A DNA stretch of 64,000 bases from Diplonema papillatum (GCA_030068145.1 JAPJBO010000419.1:62001-126000); one strand, 5' to 3'. Shown: positions 19,275 through 31,559, counted from the stretch's first letter. Notes: generated from the sequence alone by a model not told the origin. Made by a program: numbers and translations.

Positions 19275-21685
19275 GACCCAGACCAGTTTCCAGACCAACT
19301 CTGGTCTGGCGGCCAGCTGACCCCCCCCAAGCTAGTAGGCTGGCGTGGTGCCTGCACCGCTGAAGGCCATGTATTCAACCGGGGTTTGTGGAAGGATGTT
19401 CAGGGGGTCGTGGTAGGCGATAGACGTTCGCTTCGTTAAAGAGTCCGACCGAATGAGGACCCCTACATGGCCGTTATCTTTTTTGAGGTGCCTTCCGGGG
19501 TGCGTGAAACCCCCATCGACCCTAGCAGCTGTAGCCCGCTCGGCAGTTTCCCTCAAGATAGCTGTAGCCAACATTGAGAATAGGTCGAGGAAGCACAAAC
19601 TCCTACCATTCAAACTTCAAACGAGCGTGCTGAGGGGCTACTGCATCCAACCCTGACGCGGAATACTGGTTCTCTTGTAGTCCATGTCTGCCAGCCCAGC
19701 GCATAGCTAACCTGCAGTTTCGAACCTTTTCGACCAACCCGTTACCCGTCCGTAGCGGGTTGGTGTTAGTGGTATGATCGGCGCCTTTTATAGAGCTGAA
19801 ACTGATGGAACGGCCTACTTCGACACATCCAGACCTCGCACTGTTATCATTCTGCCAACACGATTTGTTGCAGTGCATGGACTGCCAACAGGAGAAGGAA
19901 GTTTGAAAAATTGTTTCAAGTGTTGCACTTGGTCTGAGTGCAGAAGTTTGAGCGAATGCTGAGCCAGAAGCAGCGGAGCCTAGACACAGCGGCCATCATG
20001 TCTGCCATGCGCGAGAAGGAGAGCAGTGGGTCACGTATGATGACAATCACGTATCACGTACCTCATTCATGTCCCTGGTCTGCTTTGCGCAACGGTTCAA
20101 TCATCACTCTCTTCACGTTCGTGCCTGGTCTGCTTTCTGCGCGCGTCCGATCGTCAATGTGGCACATTGATTCGGCCTGCGGCGCGTTATGCCCAGTCGT
20201 TCGAGCTTGTCGCGACTTGTTGCGTTGAGATCCAGCGCGTCGGCAGTGTCTCCCTGCCGGCAGGGGGTCCTGAGGAACTGGGGTTGGAAGTCGGGCGGGT
20301 CTTTCAGCATCTGGTACCTTGCCATGGGCCCAGCGTTCTGTCTCTGGTCGGTCGTGTCCCAGAAGGGCTGCTAAGGACGTTTTCCCCCAGCCGAGGCTCA
20401 GACGACCTCTGCAAACCCTTGTAGTATGTCACCCCCCTTGAGTATGTCACCCCCCAGCGGACTATTGCACAAAAGGGGGTGTCATGTTCACGGGGGAGGG
20501 GGGGGTTGGTATGTAAAGAAAGAAGCTGGGGAGGGGTGGAGGACACACTGTTATGTGTTTGCTTGGCTCGCCGTCCAGAGGCGCGTGCCGCTTCCGATCA
20601 GCACGTGGATTGGACTGGAAACCACCTGATCCGGGCCGAAGTCTCGGGAGGAGGTTCGGAGTTGTGGGGGACTCCGACGAGCCCGCACACGCAGGGTGGG
20701 TGAACGTTTGAAGGTTAGATTATTTTTTGCTCGCGTTTCTTTTCATTAATAATGCACTTGTACCAGGGAAGCAACTTGGGGCCCCGAACGAAAAGCCTAC
20801 AAAATATTTCGAGACTAGAGGTCTTATGAGTATGCAAATATGAATAGCCCCTATTCGAGCCAATTTCACTTTCCTGGGTCGTAAAAGTGCATCGTTTTTT
20901 GGCGGTTGGCTTCTACCCCGGCCAAAACTGCATAGGAATGGCAGAGTGACCGTGGGTACGATGTACCCGAACTCTACTGTTACCCGAACTTTTAACTGCC
21001 GCCTCTAGTCTCGCTGGGCGCCGGTCTTTACCATGCACGTTTATTTGAACAGAGTATGTGTGGGCTCTCGGACACACAGCGCGGCGGGAGGAGCTCACAC
21101 CATCACTGTGTTGAGAGCGTGGGGGTTCGGACGAAATAGCCGCCGAACAGTGCGACAGCCTGTATTCTTCTCGTGCTCTATCGACTGCACTACCACCCAC
21201 TGCTGGCAGAACACTTCATGTGAATGTTGTGTTGGCTTGACGTCGGGGAATAAAGCTACTTCTCTGTGGTGTACTGAAGATGCCTATTCTCTCTTGCGCG
21301 TTAGAGCGTGTGTATTTTAAAGTCTCCGAGGGCCGTACGTGGGACACATGCGGGATTGTCAGTGCGGGTTTAGGTCTGGCCTCAGATTGAAGGTACTGAG
21401 AGTTTCGCTTCATCACAGCGGTTGCGAGTGGAATGTGACTTCTGCCCAGTGCCCTGAATTGACAATCAACGCTGGGAGATAGAGAATAATGGACGGCATT
21501 GGTCGTTTCGGGTGATGGGTCAGTCTGTGACGCTTTAAAATGTCTCCAAAACGATATTCTCTTCTTTTTAGACTTGTTTTCCTTCCGTACCGCGCGTAGG
21601 CCTGCCGGAGTGGCTTCTTGAGATCGGTTCGCTGTGGTGAGAACTACACTGATCTGTCTGTCCACTACGCCCCTGCCGAAGCGAA
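19275..21685. other. Intergenic, nothing recognised
   Basis: 2.4 kb with short frames only. A small repeat of GTATGTCACCCCCC occurs twice at about 20424-20455. I see no family motif in any frame. Confidence 0.4.
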
Positions 21686-21687
21686 AA

Positions 21688-21976
21688 TACTCGACGTAGC
21701 TGCTTTGACTCCGAATGGAAGGGAGGAAATATGTAGAGGGGCGAAATACAATACAAACACAATCTGATTTGTTCTTCGCTTACACCACCGTGTGTTGTTT
21801 TCTCACTCAGGACTTTGACATGTTGTGTTTGTGTGATGTGTCTTGTAGGGGTAGACCCGCATGACCTCACGTCCGTTCAACACGTGGTTCGGTAGCTACA
21901 GCCCTTGGGATCCCTTCTGTTCTCTGTCTGGCAGCATCGTCGAGCATTTCCTTCCAAGCTAGCGCTTATGTAAACC
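21688..21976 (+). mobile_element. Short non-autonomous relative of the tyrosine-recombinase element
   Basis: About 290 bp with both ends: AAAATACTCGACGTAGCTGC at the left and GCTAGCGCTTATGTAAA at the right, with the internal CGCTTACACCACCGTGTG, CTCACTCAGG and GGGGTAGACCCGCATGACC blocks. All coding sequence is absent. Confidence 0.85.
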
Positions 21977-23545
21977 ATCTGTGTTGCCCGATTTTTTGTC
22001 TGGATTATGAATGTAAAACCATAAACTCACCGTCTTTCTCTTCTTTCGAAAGGAATACTCAGGCAGCCGCAGGTAGTGGGAAAGTCTTAGCTACATGTTC
22101 GTTCGGGGGGCATTGGCAAGATCTTGAAAGTTGAGTAGCCGCATTCGCGGGACTGCCGAAAGCATCCGTAAACTGCGGCCGGGAGTGGCGGGTCTTGCTT
22201 CGGGTTTCTTTTTGCCGGCACGGAGCGGGGAGGTCGTTGTTATCAGCGCTGGTTTTGAGGGTTAAGGAAAAGTAAGAAATCTTTTTGCGGTGGTCTCCGC
22301 TGGCCTGGTAGTTTGTACACTCGTTCTCTTCTCTTCTCCCTGCTGTACGTACTCTTTCACTCTTTTTCTCATTGGCTAGCCAAAAAAGACTCCTGTGACC
22401 GACACCACGGACACAATAGCAATGAATGCCCGAGTTCTGTAAAAATATAAGACAACTTTTGAAACTTTGTCGGAGATCCAAAACTAGTCGGACATACAAG
22501 ACGAAACTATGTCGGATATTACGATACCTTTTTGAGACTATCGGACATCTACGACATTTCACTCTTAATGTTTAGACAGACCACTGCCTTCCGCGAGGGG
22601 AGAAGGGGGATGGGTCGCAAGAAATCGGTTCCTCTTCATCCTGGATCGCCAACGGGGGGGGAGAGAGGGCCTCCCTTTGCAGGCGAGGACCAAGGAGCCT
22701 TCGGAGGAGACGGTGCGACAGTCCTCACACAAATTTTCTGCGGTTTTGCCATCGTTAACAGGGTGAAAACTTAATTGAATGTTTGGACAGAACACTGTCT
22801 ACCGCACTCGTACGCACGCCTGGCTTGGCGTGGGGATCTGATGAGCATTGCCACCAGCCGTTGTCGATGACGTACTGCGCCATCGACGCGGTTGTTGCAA
22901 GGCGACAACCGCTGCCATCCTGGACACCCGCGTCGGTGGAAGGGTGAGGAAATCTTACGCAACTCTCGTGCGAACATCCGCAGCAATCTTGCAGCTCTGC
23001 GAATACCAGCATGCAACAACAGGGCAATGGTTCGCGAAAAAGGCTCGAAGTACCTTCTTCGATGGTCGGAATGACCATCCCTTTCCAGAAGATGGAAAAG
23101 GGACGACAGTGGTGAGAAGTCTCACCACTGGGACTACTCTCACCCCGTTGATGTTGGCGAAACCCCAACAGGTTCGTGTGAGGAATGCTCCCCCACCCTC
23201 CCCAGGCACAGTCGGCATTCGGTTGAGCGTCGTAAGCTCTTATCGTTGGGTTGGTTTTCCCGGGCCCGGTATCGGCGCTCGCCGGCAGCCGCAAAACTGA
23301 ACATTGAAAGTGCATGCCAATCCATGTGGCTCATGCATTGAAAAGCCCTCGATGCTGAACATCGCTGGCACAGGTCAAGATGGTCCGCCTTCTCGGTGGC
23401 ATCTTGGGGCCCCATATTCACATGGGCAGTTTCTCATTCTTCCACCCCACAACCGAGCAATACTGTAACGTCAGCTGACCGATCTCCCCCACATCTCGTG
23501 TTTTCCTTTCGGTTTAGCATTTTTCTTTTGACACTTTTTATTGCG
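21977..23545. other. Intergenic with two copies of repeat H
   Basis: The repeat H core occurs near 22566 and 22780. Overlapping frames on both strands at 22.75-23.32 kb (for example a 150-codon plus-strand frame) have no recognisable motif, so I do not call a gene. Confidence 0.4.
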
Positions 23546-23551
23546 TTATAT

Positions 23552-23553
23552 AT

Positions 23554-23597
<44 letters not shown>
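23552..23597. repeat. (CA)n microsatellite
   Basis: About 22 consecutive CA units within TATGCACACA...CACAGAGACTC. Confidence 0.95.
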
Positions 23598-23599
<2 letters not shown>

Positions 23600-23751
23600 A
23601 CTCACCCAGCTAGATTGCCTCGAGGAGAGGTAATAGGTGAATCGAACTGCTCGTTTTAACTCCAGCCGCAGTTATTTTGGCGAATTTTCGCCGCGTATGC
23701 TACAAGTGGGGTGGCGAGAATCGTTGCTCTCGGCGACGGGGAACCACAAAG

Positions 23752-24195
23752 ATGGTAGTTGAGTCGCAGCTCTCGGCGAAAACAGATAGAAAGACGGGGG
23801 TGTTTTCATGATTCGCTCGAAGTCGCGAAGGGTAAAGGGGGTCGGGTCTGCAATACACGGCGGATTCCCCACCGGATGGGGGAATGTTTGTGCGGTCGTT
23901 TGTGCGGTCGGTTTTTTTCTTACCTTTTTGCATTTACACCCGCAATACGGGTGCGGCACACCATTCAGTCACATCCGCAATGCGGGGACTATTATTACAC
24001 ACGCAATGTAGGAGCGGCACTTTCGCATTTTCTGGTGCTAAATACAGGCGAATTCGTGTTAATTTTGCGTAAAATCACTCCCGCACTTTTTTTCACTCCC
24101 GCATTCAACCGGTTCCGTTAGGTTTTCCGACTCCCGCGATCGATGAGCAGCGCAAACTCGAAGAGGTTAATCAACTATTCCCTGTGGTATTACTA
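23752..24195 (+). repeat. Dispersed repeat I (copy 2)
   Basis: Shares its start (TTGAGTCGCAGCTCTCGG) and end (TTTTCCGACTCCCGCGATCG, then CAACTATTCCCTG) with 12560-13250. The middle (23930-24110) has several degenerate CCGCAATGCGGG-like units, reminiscent of the 39.9-41.9 kb minisatellite. Confidence 0.6.
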
Positions 24196-24247
24196 GTCGC
24201 CTTGGACTGATATCGGGCCACCCCCGTGAGTACCGCCTGTCGATTGA

Positions 24248-24568
24248 TCATCGGTATAGGTCAATCAGCGTGATGATGCCCCGTCCCATTGACAGCGCCC
24301 CAAGCGTCGGATAAGACAGAGTCATGAGCAGTGACCTGGACCCCGGATCCACCTCGCAATCTTCCAGCACTTCGTCGTCGGGAACGCCGGTGCACGTGAT
24401 ACCCTCGATACGGTCCGAACCCCAATTGGTGACTCTCAGTTTTATCATCACCTTGCCGGCAGAGAACTGCAGCTTCACTACTTTCCCTACGGCGTCTTCG
24501 GGCAAGGGGATCACCATGCAGTCTTCTTCGACTTGCATCACGCTCGACACGTCAACGAAGACCGACAT
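24248..24568 (-). CDS. Small protein of unknown family (paralogue A)
   Basis: 106 aa from the ATG at 24568 to TGA at 24248, single exon. I recognise no known family. It is clearly related to the protein at 30908-31231: roughly half the residues match over the whole length with almost no gaps. Shared blocks include SSVM.VE, MVIPLP, TNW, VPDD.VLE, a LL.TLS..TLG segment and LID at the end. Two diverged copies keeping start, length and stop is good evidence for a real, selected gene. Alternating hydrophobic residues suggest an all-beta fold. No signal peptide or membrane span. Role unknown. Confidence 0.75.
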   Translation of the reverse strand: MSVFVDVSSVMQVEEDCMVIPLPEDAVGKVVKLQFSAGKVMIKLRVTNWGSDRIEGITCTGVPDDEVLEDCEVDPGSRSLLMTLSYPTLGALSMGRGIITLIDLYR

Positions 24569-26285
24569 AGACGACTTTCGACCCGTTTTGGCTGTTGTAC
24601 TGCTGGAGGGGTGGGAAGTGGTCCGCTCTCCTTAAACCTACATGTGTTGAAGTTCATTAAACTCATGGCTACGGCCTTTTGTCACTTTCGCAGGTCCGTC
24701 ACACAGGCTTACTGTGCCCACTTCAATGCCTTGACTGGCGTTCGACTTCGGGATCAATTCATACACAATGCTCGCCAAACGCGAGTCTAACCTCAAACGC
24801 TGAAGGTAAAGAGGGTGTGCTTGCAGCAGTCACACCCAGAAAGCGGGTGTGCAACAACCCGGTTTTGAGCTTCCGACATGCTGCTTTCGGGCGAACAAAA
24901 ATGAGGAGATGCACGGTACCGGGGCCTGGTGGCACCGTTGTGCCTGAAGGAAACGTTTCCGGAACAATGGCTACCTTAAGAGAGTCATAGTCCCGCCGTT
25001 TACCCGCGCTTGACCTGATCTGCGTTGGCATGCAGGGTACTGGGCAGAAGTCACATTCCACTCGCCTCCGCTGTGATGGAGCGAAATGCTGTGGTTTAAT
25101 TAAGCCAGTTGGATTCCTCTTGTTCGTAACAGTTCCAAGTTGACACTGCATTGATGCAAGAAGGCCTGGAAGAAATCGGGAGCCGCGGGTAGCACCCGAG
25201 AGCGCCACTCACAGCACCTTCAATCTGAGCCCCATCAACGACATGGGAAAGTTCACCACACGCGGGTCTTCTTCCCCCGCTGACGCGCAACGTGCAAAAC
25301 GACTGAGTGCTGCACAAACCACCACCATGAGCTCTGCGGTAAACCGGTCACCCCTATCCTCTGGAACGGCATAGAATTGCCTGCCGCTGTCTGTCACGGT
25401 TGCAGCATTTTCCTCATTGTTGATGAAAGGAAAGGGGTGCACGTAACGGGAGAAGCATTGTCGATCGGAACGTCTTCCTTTTTGGAAAGCTAGCCAAGAC
25501 GGGATAGTGGGGGGGGGTTGGAAGAACATGCTTGGAATGGTACGTGTGCTCAACACCGCAGTGGTCCCGTCTGCATCGTGTTCCGGTCCTTTAAGCCACA
25601 GACACAAGGCGGTGGGACCATCATCAGTGCGGAACCTGAGCGCCTGCAGACAGGACAGCGGTGTGTGTCAGGTGGCCCTTGGGGTGTTTGTAGCTCGTCA
25701 GGACCACCCATGCTACTACAGTAGGCAACTCCGGGAGAAGGCCCCTACAACCGTGTCTGAGCAATCAGTTAAAAAACTCAGGGCCCCCGGCCTGCATGTG
25801 AGTGCGACTCGCTGGACAGCACTGACTTTTGTCTTCGGCGGCAACCAACGAAGTTCAATACCGCAGAACACGGCATGGGGTTGCCGTGTGCAGCACCACT
25901 GGTTGAAGCACCAAACGCCAAGACGGGGGGTAAGAAGCAAAGGAAGGAAAACATCCGATGGAAAGAGTTTCACAGTACAGCCCTCCCCCACAGTACTGTT
26001 CAGCGGGGTTTGCGGTCACCAATGATGCGATGAGCGCCGTTTTAAATAGCATTTTTATGCTTTTTCTTATTCGAAGCTGCGGTGGCGGTCCCGATCCATT
26101 GTACTGGATCTTACCGGCAGTGCAGTGCGGTGGAGGTTTGTTTTTCCTCGAACCTCTAGCGTCCACATGTGGACCCCACGTATTTTCTCTGAGACCGAAA
26201 ACGGAGCGTAAGCCCTGGGAGGGGGGGGGGGGGGACCCACCCACCCTCGTTGCCGTCCGGCTGACAACGATGCCGAGTTTAGGGG
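24569..26285. other. Intergenic; one possible exon at 25.2-25.45 kb
   Basis: A minus-strand frame ending at 25209 (reads NNEENAATVTDSGRQFYAV, later AELMVVVCAALSRFA) has some coding character but no Met nearby and no family. 25570-25690 matches 62750-62880 (dispersed repeat F). 26160-26215 repeats the middle of repeat I. Confidence 0.35.
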
Positions 26286-28858
26286 CCTTACACGGTGCAC
26301 TAGTAAAAGTGAAAAAGGTGTTTTGACTAGTCATTTTACTAGTGAAAAAGCATGACTAGTGCACTAGTAAAAATGACTAGTACACTAGTAAAAACACTAG
26401 TAAAAATGACTAGTGCACAAGTAAAAATGACTAGTGCACTAGTCAAAATGACTAGTGTCCTAGTAGAAATCCACCTGTTCCGAACCGAAATCTGGGCTGG
26501 TTTGTAAATTTCAGAGGGTCCCACCGCACAACTGTACCCTACCGTTGCGCTTGCTACCGTGTTCGGAATAATGTTGGACCGGGAAAAAGTCGAAATACTT
26601 TTCAAAACCCCAAAACTTGGGCCAAAAGTCCAAAAAGGTTCCGGTCCAAGTATTTTACAGTAGGGTTCACGCCCATAAGGAAGTTTAGAATCCGGGAATA
26701 CGATAGGATATGATACATGTGGTGACTGGCGCGCCCAAGTCCGTCAACAGCGCCCTACAACTTGGAGAAGGTGCTACTTTAGCCAGACTCAAGGTGGCGA
26801 GTCGCTGAGCGTAGTCGGCACGCGGCATCGCCGGGCCTTACGGAGCAGGGCCAGCGGCATGCCGCGGAAGGACTCGACCTCGGCGAGCTCGCAGTGAAGC
26901 GAGCGTCGCTGAGTGAAGGCGACGTCCTGGCCGCCGAGTGGCGGACACGCGCGTTTTTGACGCGGTGGATGCCGACGACAGCGGGCTGCTGACGTTCAAG
27001 GAGTTGATCAAGTATAGCCGGTCCCGGACGTCGTGTTCCGGCACGTGGTCGGCGACGGGGGCAATCTCATGAGTCGCCCCCGCCATGCTCACCCGAGCTG
27101 CTTGTCTACGCGACCCAGGCTATGCCCATAGTCATGATCGTGCACCACGGGTTTTAAGGACAAACAGAAACCGACCGCTTACTACAAGAAACAGTCTAGA
27201 AACTAAAGGTAACCTGAACCAATTTGGACGCGTTTCGGCCCGGAATTCGGGAAGCTTTGAAATGTTCGTACATTCTGCCGGTCCCATCATTTGTGTAACG
27301 GAAACACGAAACGAGTGCAAAAGCTGCTTGGGTCAGACTTCAAAATACCGCCAAAAAGTGAAAATCCCAGGGAAAAGTCCAAAACTTTCAGAACCTGCAA
27401 AAAGTCCAAAAAGAAATTCTGGTCCAAAGAAATTCCGGTCCAATGATTTTCCGAACGCAGTTCCCAACGCGATTCCTTACTGTGCGATAGACGAAAGCTG
27501 GGGGTCAGTTGTCTGCCACGAGCGTCATTCAGCAAAGCCAGTTCTGCAGGAATAAGTCACGATTACTCGTCGGTTTGTGTTTTGCGGCTGAACATGCAGA
27601 CTGTGGTCCCTTTTTTGGTGGGCCGCCCACCCCCACTCTTCCCCCACAGGAATCGGGCTGAGTATTGAGTTCTGTAAAGTGCAAGTGCCATGAAGGCAGG
27701 CGAGCACCACGGCTGAGTACGGGGAGTTTCTGGGAATTTGTTGCCTACTAGGAGTGTTATACAGCTTGCCTGCCTCATGCTCTTCCGCACATACTACTAG
27801 TCGCTCCCAATGCCCGATAGACAGTGCGTTGTGAGTTCAAGCTACTCCGAGGCGGTGATTTATATCGTCGTATGTGAACAACCGAAGATGCGAAAGAAGC
27901 TGTTTCCACAAAAAGTACACCGGCTACGCGATTCACCGTGCGGTAGACCCGACGAGTAGAAACCAGAACCTGCTGGTGTCCCACCCGACGAAAGCTTAAT
28001 GGTCGTCTGCACGTCCCGAAAAGACAAAGAAACGTGACTTCCAGGCATTCGAAATGCCCGGACAAAGCACCACGACGTGTTGACTGGCACACAACGCGCG
28101 CGCCACAGGCTACAAGAATGGTTTTCCGCGGCGGCGTGAAAGAGGAAGTCTCCAAGCACGCAATGAGAGAGTGCCTCCAACACTAGAAAGCGGAGCACAT
28201 AGCAGTGAGCAACTATTTGTGGAATGTGCACAACACAAAGCCTTGCATGCAAACAGTTCGCAGGCGGACAAAGCCAGCACCTGTTGCACATTCATGTTGG
28301 GAAGCTCGGCAAGAAGACCTGCCGACCATCTCTCGTTTCTTCGTGGGTTTTAGGGAACCCACGAACTACTGTAAATGCACTGTGTCCGGTGCGATGCCAA
28401 GGCGATAGGAGCGCCATGAGCGACAAGCCGAATCTACGGACGAGAGTTTGAATGTGGTCGGAAGCCCGCATTATCCAGTGTCTGAGACCTGTCACGACAT
28501 GTCTCTGACCTCACCGTAGGGATAGCACTGTCGTTTGCACTATGTTTGCTAAGCCATACAAGCTCAGGAACTTTCCAAGAAACCAACCAAAAACCTCGCA
28601 ACTCTGCCTGTCTCTCGCGAAAACTGGGGTTGCCCAGGTGGTTTGTGGTGTCTGGGCACCGGTGATCACGGTAGTGCCGTAAAACCCCTCGAAAACTCTC
28701 AAAACACCCAGGATTTGGGTCCAGGTTAGGTGGATTTTGTCTAAATCACTAGTCATTTTACTAGTGCACTAGTCATTTTTACTAGTGACACAAATTTTGA
28801 CTAGTAAAACCACTAGTCAAAGTCAAAAAAGTCCTTGACTAGTGCACCGTGTAACATC
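26286..28858. mobile_element. Putative inverted-repeat element with subterminal ACTAGT arrays
   Basis: The left end reads TTACACGGTGCACTAGT (about 26288). The right end carries its reverse complement ACTAGTGCACCGTGTAA (to about 28856). Next to each end are many ACTAGT/GACTAGTGCACTAGT units (26300-26465 and 28748-28845). This resembles terminal inverted repeats with subterminal motifs of a 2.57-kb DNA element. The interior has no transposase but holds a broken EF-hand fragment. I found no convincing target-site duplication, so two separate short insertions are also possible. Confidence 0.45.
26800..27062 (+). pseudogene. Broken EF-hand protein fragment
   Basis: The plus strand reads LDLGELAVKRASLSEGDVL then AAEWRTR in one frame. 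After a shift it reads VFDAVDADDSGLLTFKELIKY in the next. DADDSGLLTFKE is a full 12-residue calcium-binding loop, with Asp at 1 and 3, Ser at 5, Gly at 6, a hydrophobic residue at 8 and Glu at 12. The frame change and the lack of other domains point to a decayed or captured gene piece. It is much more GC-rich than its surroundings and lies inside the ACTAGT inverted-repeat structure. Confidence 0.6.
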
Positions 28859-28971
28859 AGCACGGGGGGGGGGGGAACCTTAGCCTAATGTTTAGGCAGA
28901 ACATTGCCTCTCATGGGGCGGGAAAACGCGGGTTGCAAAGTCGGAAACTGAGAACAAAACCTCCCGGCAGG

Positions 28972-29400
28972 GCAGTTCTCTTTCAAGTTCTGCCCATTGC
29001 CACAGAGGATGAATGGGGGCCGTATTCCTGACATTCGTAGAATGTAGGAGAATGAACAATGGATACGAGAGCTCCCAGCAGTTCTCTTTCGAGGTCTGTC
29101 AAATACTTCGCTGCAAGGACGGATGGGGGTCGAGCATGCGGTTCCAGCCATCCGTTGATTGAACAATGAAACCGGGAGGTACTAAGCAGTTCTCTTTCGA
29201 GGTCTGTCAAATACCTCGCTGCTAGAATTGGTAAGGGCTGAATACTGTCGTCCATGGATTGGAGGAGAAGGCGCATTGGAACCGGGAGCGCGTGGCAGTT
29301 CTCTTCCGAGTTCTGGCCAATGTGTTCAAACGAAAGAAAACACAGGAAGGGAGAAAGGAAAATAGGAAACGTTTGGCCGTTGCGGCAGACTTTCAGCTGC
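28972..29400. repeat. Degenerate tandem repeat, about 107 bp, four units
   Basis: GCAGTTCTCTTTC or GCAGTTCTCTTCC recurs at 28972, 29078, 29186 and 29295, followed by GAGGTCTGTCAAATAC-type sequence and a TGGATTG/GAACAATG part. A core of repeat H lies just upstream at 28882. Confidence 0.8.
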
Positions 29401-30907
29401 CAGGAGGAATGCGGCACTGCTGATCCCACACCTGCGGCTACTTAGTACGATGGCTTTGGTCATGCATGCTTGACAACAGATGGTGCAAGACGGGTTTCTT
29501 GCCCGTCGTGTTTCCTGCTGGTTCAGTATCGGATCAGTCGAATCTAGGTCAATGACTTTCTCGCAGTCATAAGCTTGCTTTCTTCAAGCTTTAGTCAATC
29601 GTTGTCAAAGGTTGTTTTCTTCAGGTGCCCTTGCTCTGTTGCTCAGGTGAGGAGACATTGTTCATGGAAATACGGGGAACCCTATTGAAAACGGTATTCC
29701 CGTGTTGGTGTCGCCTCGCGTCTCCAGGACAAAAAGCGACACTGACAAGGCGAGGGTAGGTATAAATTGTTAACTATTTCTTTTCAAAATTTCGCAATGT
29801 TCATAAATTAAAAACTGCATAAATTAGGAGCCAGACGGTAACATGTGGCACACATGATACCTGCATATCATGTACAGACGCTTGGTATTTACACGTGACT
29901 TGAGTCGTGAACCCTGGAGTAACCACAGGGAAGGGTACGTCTACACACGGCGAACCAACATGCATTTAGGGTCTCGACAAAGCGTGCCTGGGCAGCTTGC
30001 TGAGTGTCTGCACCACCCGGAAAATCGTGCTTGCAACATGGGCACAAAAACAAGCGGCGCCGGACGTGAGGTAAAGTCCACAAGCAGCTTGTTCTTGCTG
30101 TCGTACGTAGTAGTGCTCAACAGACGGAGGGGGATGGACTTGTATTGCTTGCCCAGCCACTCATCAGTTGTGGCATGTAGTGCATGTAGTAGGCCAGCAT
30201 ATGACGGAGACACGTTCGTGGAGCAATCCGTGATGACTGGAGTGTGCCAGCTAACTGCAAGGTCTGAAAAGGTGGAATGTCGCACTGAATTGGCATGGGC
30301 CCTCGCCTCGCCCACGGCTGACCCACAGAGCTCCTGCATCGTGCTGGACGTACTCAGGGTGTACCACATAAAGCCAACCAGGAGGAGCTTGGAGAACATC
30401 CAGGCGGCTGGGAGCTCAAGACGGAGGACTAATTCGATTGAAGGCCCGACGCGCCTTGATAATGGCCTTCTCAAACCAGAACCGAAACCGAGAGATCTAA
30501 CGCAGACTCAAGAGGGTCTCTGACGACAACAACAGTTGCAAGCGACACTCTGGCCCAGCTCGCTGATCTTGGTAACATGAAAGGCTCATGCTTCGACAAC
30601 TCTCATTGACTATCGCCCCTGACCACGGTCTCCATCGTTTCTGTAGCCAAGAACGGTCCGATCCGAATAGGTCCAGACGTCTCAACCATAAACCCCAGTG
30701 AAGGAGCAATGATTAAGATTTGAACGCATCTCCGTTCGTGCAAACCACAGTTGAATCGAGGGATACGACTTTGTCTGAAGGTTTTGTCTTTGGGTACGCG
30801 TGCAACAGCGGTCTTCCTTGCCTAGGGCCACAATTCGAGGGAAAAGAGTTGCTCTGCCTTTTCACCGATGTCCGGGATACTTGAAAGCATCAAAACGCTG
30901 GCAGTGT
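29401..30907. other. Intergenic, nothing recognised
   Basis: Overlapping frames on both strands at 29.87-30.52 kb reach 217 codons but have no motif, biased composition or counterpart elsewhere in the window that would support a gene. Confidence 0.4.
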
Positions 30908-31231
30908 CTAGCGGAGCATGTCAATGAGTGTGAGGGTGCATGACCCAGATGAAGACAGTTGGCCGAGGGTCTTGTCGGAGAGGGTGAGGAGAAGCGTCTT
31001 CTCGTCTGCCCTTACCTCCTGCGACTCCAGCACGTCGTCGTCCGGAACATCTGCGCACTGCACGCTTTCGCATCGGCTGCACGTCCAGTTCGTGATCTTC
31101 AGGTTGGGCAGTACTTTGCCGCCGGATAAATGAAGCCTGACGATTTTCCCTTCCGCCTCCGCCGGCAGCGGTATAACCATCACGTCGTCTTCCACGTGCA
31201 TCACACTCGAGGCGTCGACGGTGATGGCCAT
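30908..31231 (-). CDS. Small protein of unknown family (paralogue B)
   Basis: 107 aa from the ATG at 31231 (MAITVDASSVMHVEDD) to TAG at 30908. The frame extends upstream, but the region before the ATG has no counterpart in paralogue A, so I start here. It aligns end to end with the protein at 24248-24568 at roughly 50% identity, and the differences are mostly conservative (GKIVRL for GKVVKL, SDKTLGQL for SYPTLGAL). It has extra Cys residues (TCSRCESVQC) where A has GSDRIEGITC. Function unknown. A possible Cys/His-rich frame starts about 330 bp away on the other strand. Confidence 0.75.
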   Translation of the reverse strand: MAITVDASSVMHVEDDVMVIPLPAEAEGKIVRLHLSGGKVLPNLKITNWTCSRCESVQCADVPDDDVLESQEVRADEKTLLLTLSDKTLGQLSSSGSCTLTLIDMLR

Positions 31232-31559
31232 CTTTTCCTTTCCTACTTGCTGTTTTTTCTTCCGTTTCTTTTGAGACTGTTGTGCTATCTTTTGCGTTCT
31301 GTTCGGGGCTGATGTCTCAAGTTCACCGGGACAACCGGCGCAAACAGTTTGAGCAAGGCTTCTCCAGAACACGCTGCCAAATTTCTGTTGAGGTGGGGCT
31401 GCAGAAGAGGGTACATTTAGTGGGCGGCGGAGACCCAGTGCATGGAGGTAGGCGTGCCCAGGCCACCACCAAGGACGAGAGAGTGCACGAGACATCACAA
31501 AGTGAAATGCGAAGAGAACATCGGCAAGCGTCGGTAGCGCACTGCTGCCGAGGCACACC

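Noticed and set aside
22755..23315. Overlapping frames of 150-186 codons on both strands
   Set aside because: Neither has a family motif or coding composition clearly better than the other, so no gene called.
26286..28858. Target-site duplication for the ACTAGT structure
   Set aside because: Bases flanking the two ends (GGGGCC side and CATCAG side) do not match, so I did not claim a proven transposition event.
29870..30523. 217-codon plus-strand and 177-codon minus-strand frames
   Set aside because: Mutually exclusive, no motif, no paralogue in the window.
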